Position numbers and translations under genes: made by a program
Source of the DNA: Promethearchaeota archaeon
Lineage (GTDB): Archaea > Asgardarchaeota > Lokiarchaeia > Sigynarchaeales > SOKP01
Assembly: GCA_030668025.1 (NCBI GenBank)
Contig: DAOUUT010000226.1
Location: 1-6,194 of the forward strand
Length of the DNA stretch: 6,194 nt
Direction of reading: 5' to 3'
In this document: positions 5,041 to 6,194 of the stretch, piece by piece
Position numbering within the stretch: the stretch's first letter is position 1
Layout: the number at the start of each line of letters is the position of its first letter
Notes under the pieces: generated by a model
The model's database searches: none
What the model saw: the letters and a program-made list of their open reading frames with translations, nothing else
What the model was told of the DNA's origin: nothing

Positions 5041-6194
5041 TTACGCTTCTTTTATCATTAAAATAAACTTGCTCCCTTTACTATGATTTCCTTTAACTTT
5101 ATCTTCGATCCATATCTTTCCATGATAACTTTCAACCAATTTTTTTACTAATGACAAGCCTAAACCTAGCCGATTGAAACTACTGGATCCCAAAGATCCC
5201 TTTCTAAAAATAGTGAGTTTCTGAGCATCGGGTATTCCTAATCCGTTATCTATGAATTCTAATCTGATATAATTCATTTTATCTTGAACTTCTTTTAAAA
5301 CATTTACTTGGATTTCAATGGTAGAGTTTTTATTGTGTTTCACCGCATTGTGTAAGATATTTTCGAGGACATCTTGTAAGAGACTATTTGCTTTAACATA
5401 AATTTCATCGTATTCTGAATTGCAATGCGAAACAATTTTTTTTTTTGGAAACATCTGACGAATAACATCTAAAGAGATATTAATTAGGTTACAAATATTA
5501 ATCGGAGTAATTGTGTTCTCAATATCATCAACCGAAGATATTTTTCTAATATTTGAGACGAGTTTTGCTCCACGATTTACTTGATCTTCAATCATGTCAT
5601 ATAATTCTTCTAAACTTAATTGGTTTTGAGCATTATTTAAACTTAACTTACATAACTCGATTGAAGAGAGTATCCCTTGTAAGATGTTGTTTACATCGTG
5701 AGCAAACACATCTTTATAAAATTCTGCTCTATTATATGCTTTCTTATATTTAATTTCTGATTTTTTAAGAGTTTTTTCTGCTTTAATTCTTTCTGTGATA
5801 TCTTCGTAAGTGCATAGCAATCCAACAACTTTTTTATTCAAGTCATGTAAAGGAATCTTATTAACATCAAGCCAAGCTTCTTTCCCATCTGCTTGAAGTT
5901 GAGGTAAAATTATGTGATATTCTGGCTTGTTAGTGTCCATAACTAATTGATCGATTTCAAAAAATGACTCTGCTTCCGAAACTTTCCAAGGTAATTCGTA
6001 ATCCACTTTACTTGTTATCTCATCGGGTGTACTAAGACCTGCAACTTTAGCAAAATTACTATTGCAACCTAAATATGCAGAGTTTATGTCCTTCCAAGAA
6101 ATAAGTTGCGGAATATTATCTATTACTAACTGGAACATTTGTTTGTTTTCTCTTAATTCGCTTTCTATACCTTTTGAATTCGTAATATCCCGTA
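5041..6194 (-). CDS. Multi-PAS sensor histidine kinase, C-terminal part; 5' end beyond the window
   Basis: The frame is open through the right edge: 18 codons precede the Met at 6138 and end an earlier PAS/PAC segment (RDITNSKGIESELRENKQ). That Met is therefore internal and at least one more PAS domain lies upstream. Counting from it, residues 1-117 are a PAS_4-like domain (SWKDINSAYLGCNSNF, closing with YEDITER). A short coiled linker (118-140) follows. Residues 141-205 are the HisKA helices with H147 in FAHDVNNILQGI as the predicted phosphorylated His; Asp at +1 and Asn at +4 fit a phosphatase-competent H-box. The HATPase domain has N260/N264 (N box), DNGLGIPD at 297-304 (G1) and GLGLSLVKKL at 325-334 (G2). 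The kinase would autophosphorylate on H147 and pass phosphate to a response regulator, none of which is in view. I see no membrane segment here, so this part is cytoplasmic. The H-box and the KGNHSKGSKF ending resemble Lokiarchaeal kinases. The ligand is unknown. Confidence 0.93.
   Translation of the reverse strand, partial: RDITNSKGIESELRENKQMFQLVIDNIPQLISWKDINSAYLGCNSNFAKVAGLSTPDEITSKVDYELPWKVSEAESFFEIDQLVMDTNKPEYHIILPQLQADGKEAWLDVNKIPLHDLNKKVVGLLCTYEDITERIKAEKTLKKSEIKYKKAYNRAEFYKDVFAHDVNNILQGILSSIELCKLSLNNAQNQLSLEELYDMIEDQVNRGAKLVSNIRKISSVDDIENTITPINICNLINISLDVIRQMFPKKKIVSHCNSEYDEIYVKANSLLQDVLENILHNAVKHNKNSTIEIQVNVLKEVQDKMNYIRLEFIDNGLGIPDAQKLTIFRKGSLGSSSFNRLGLGLSLVKKLVESYHGKIWIEDKVKGNHSKGSKFILMIKEA

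Noticed and set aside
5553..5753. 66-residue plus-strand frame
   Set aside because: It is antisense to the HisKA domain of the kinase, with no motif or separate promoter signal.

Overview
This window looks like a piece of an AT-rich archaeal genome (roughly 30% G+C by eye). The best fit is a Lokiarchaeia/Asgard-type genome, for three reasons. The left-edge gene matches the N-terminal half of a Ski2-like helicase architecture that I know only from archaea. The right-edge histidine kinase has the HD-x-NN-type H-box common in Lokiarchaeal PAS kinases. Several genes have TATA-like boxes placed for leaderless or near-leaderless transcripts, T-tract terminators, and no clear Shine-Dalgarno sequence. 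The assignment is an inference from sequence style and protein families, not from a marker gene.

Layout, left to right. (1) Minus strand, 1-827: N-terminal 275 residues of a DEAD/DEAH helicase, cut by the window edge just after its Q motif; it starts at TTG. (2) Minus strand, 890-1051: a 53-residue helical small protein that I do not recognise, followed at once by a double T6 tract that probably terminates it. (3) A 128-base AT-rich divergent promoter region. (4) Plus strand, 1180-2139: a 319-residue protein, also TTG-started, with four CxxC DnaJ-type zinc-knuckle motifs but no J domain, and a C-terminal domain resembling that of animal SSUH2. (5) A 191-base convergent intergenic region with T-tract terminators. 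(6) Minus strand, 2331-4928: an 865-residue family 20 glycoside hydrolase (beta-N-acetylhexosaminidase type) with an intact Asp-Glu catalytic pair, a long helical linker domain, a C-terminal beta-sandwich and no signal peptide. (7) A 112-base intergenic region holding a terminator and a promoter. (8) Minus strand, 5041 to the right edge: the C-terminal part of a multi-PAS sensor histidine kinase, open at its 5' end.

The genes do not form one obvious pathway. The helicase and small protein point to nucleic-acid metabolism, the zinc-knuckle protein has no assigned job, the hydrolase handles amino sugars, and the kinase is a signalling protein. Kinase and hydrolase share a strand, but the T-tracts and TATA-like box between them suggest separate transcripts, so regulation of one by the other is only a possibility. 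The items most worth following are the SSUH2-like protein in a probable archaeon, the uncalled 53-residue gene, and the cytosolic-looking GH20 enzyme with its unusual C-terminal tail. I see no mobile element, CRISPR array, tRNA or rRNA.
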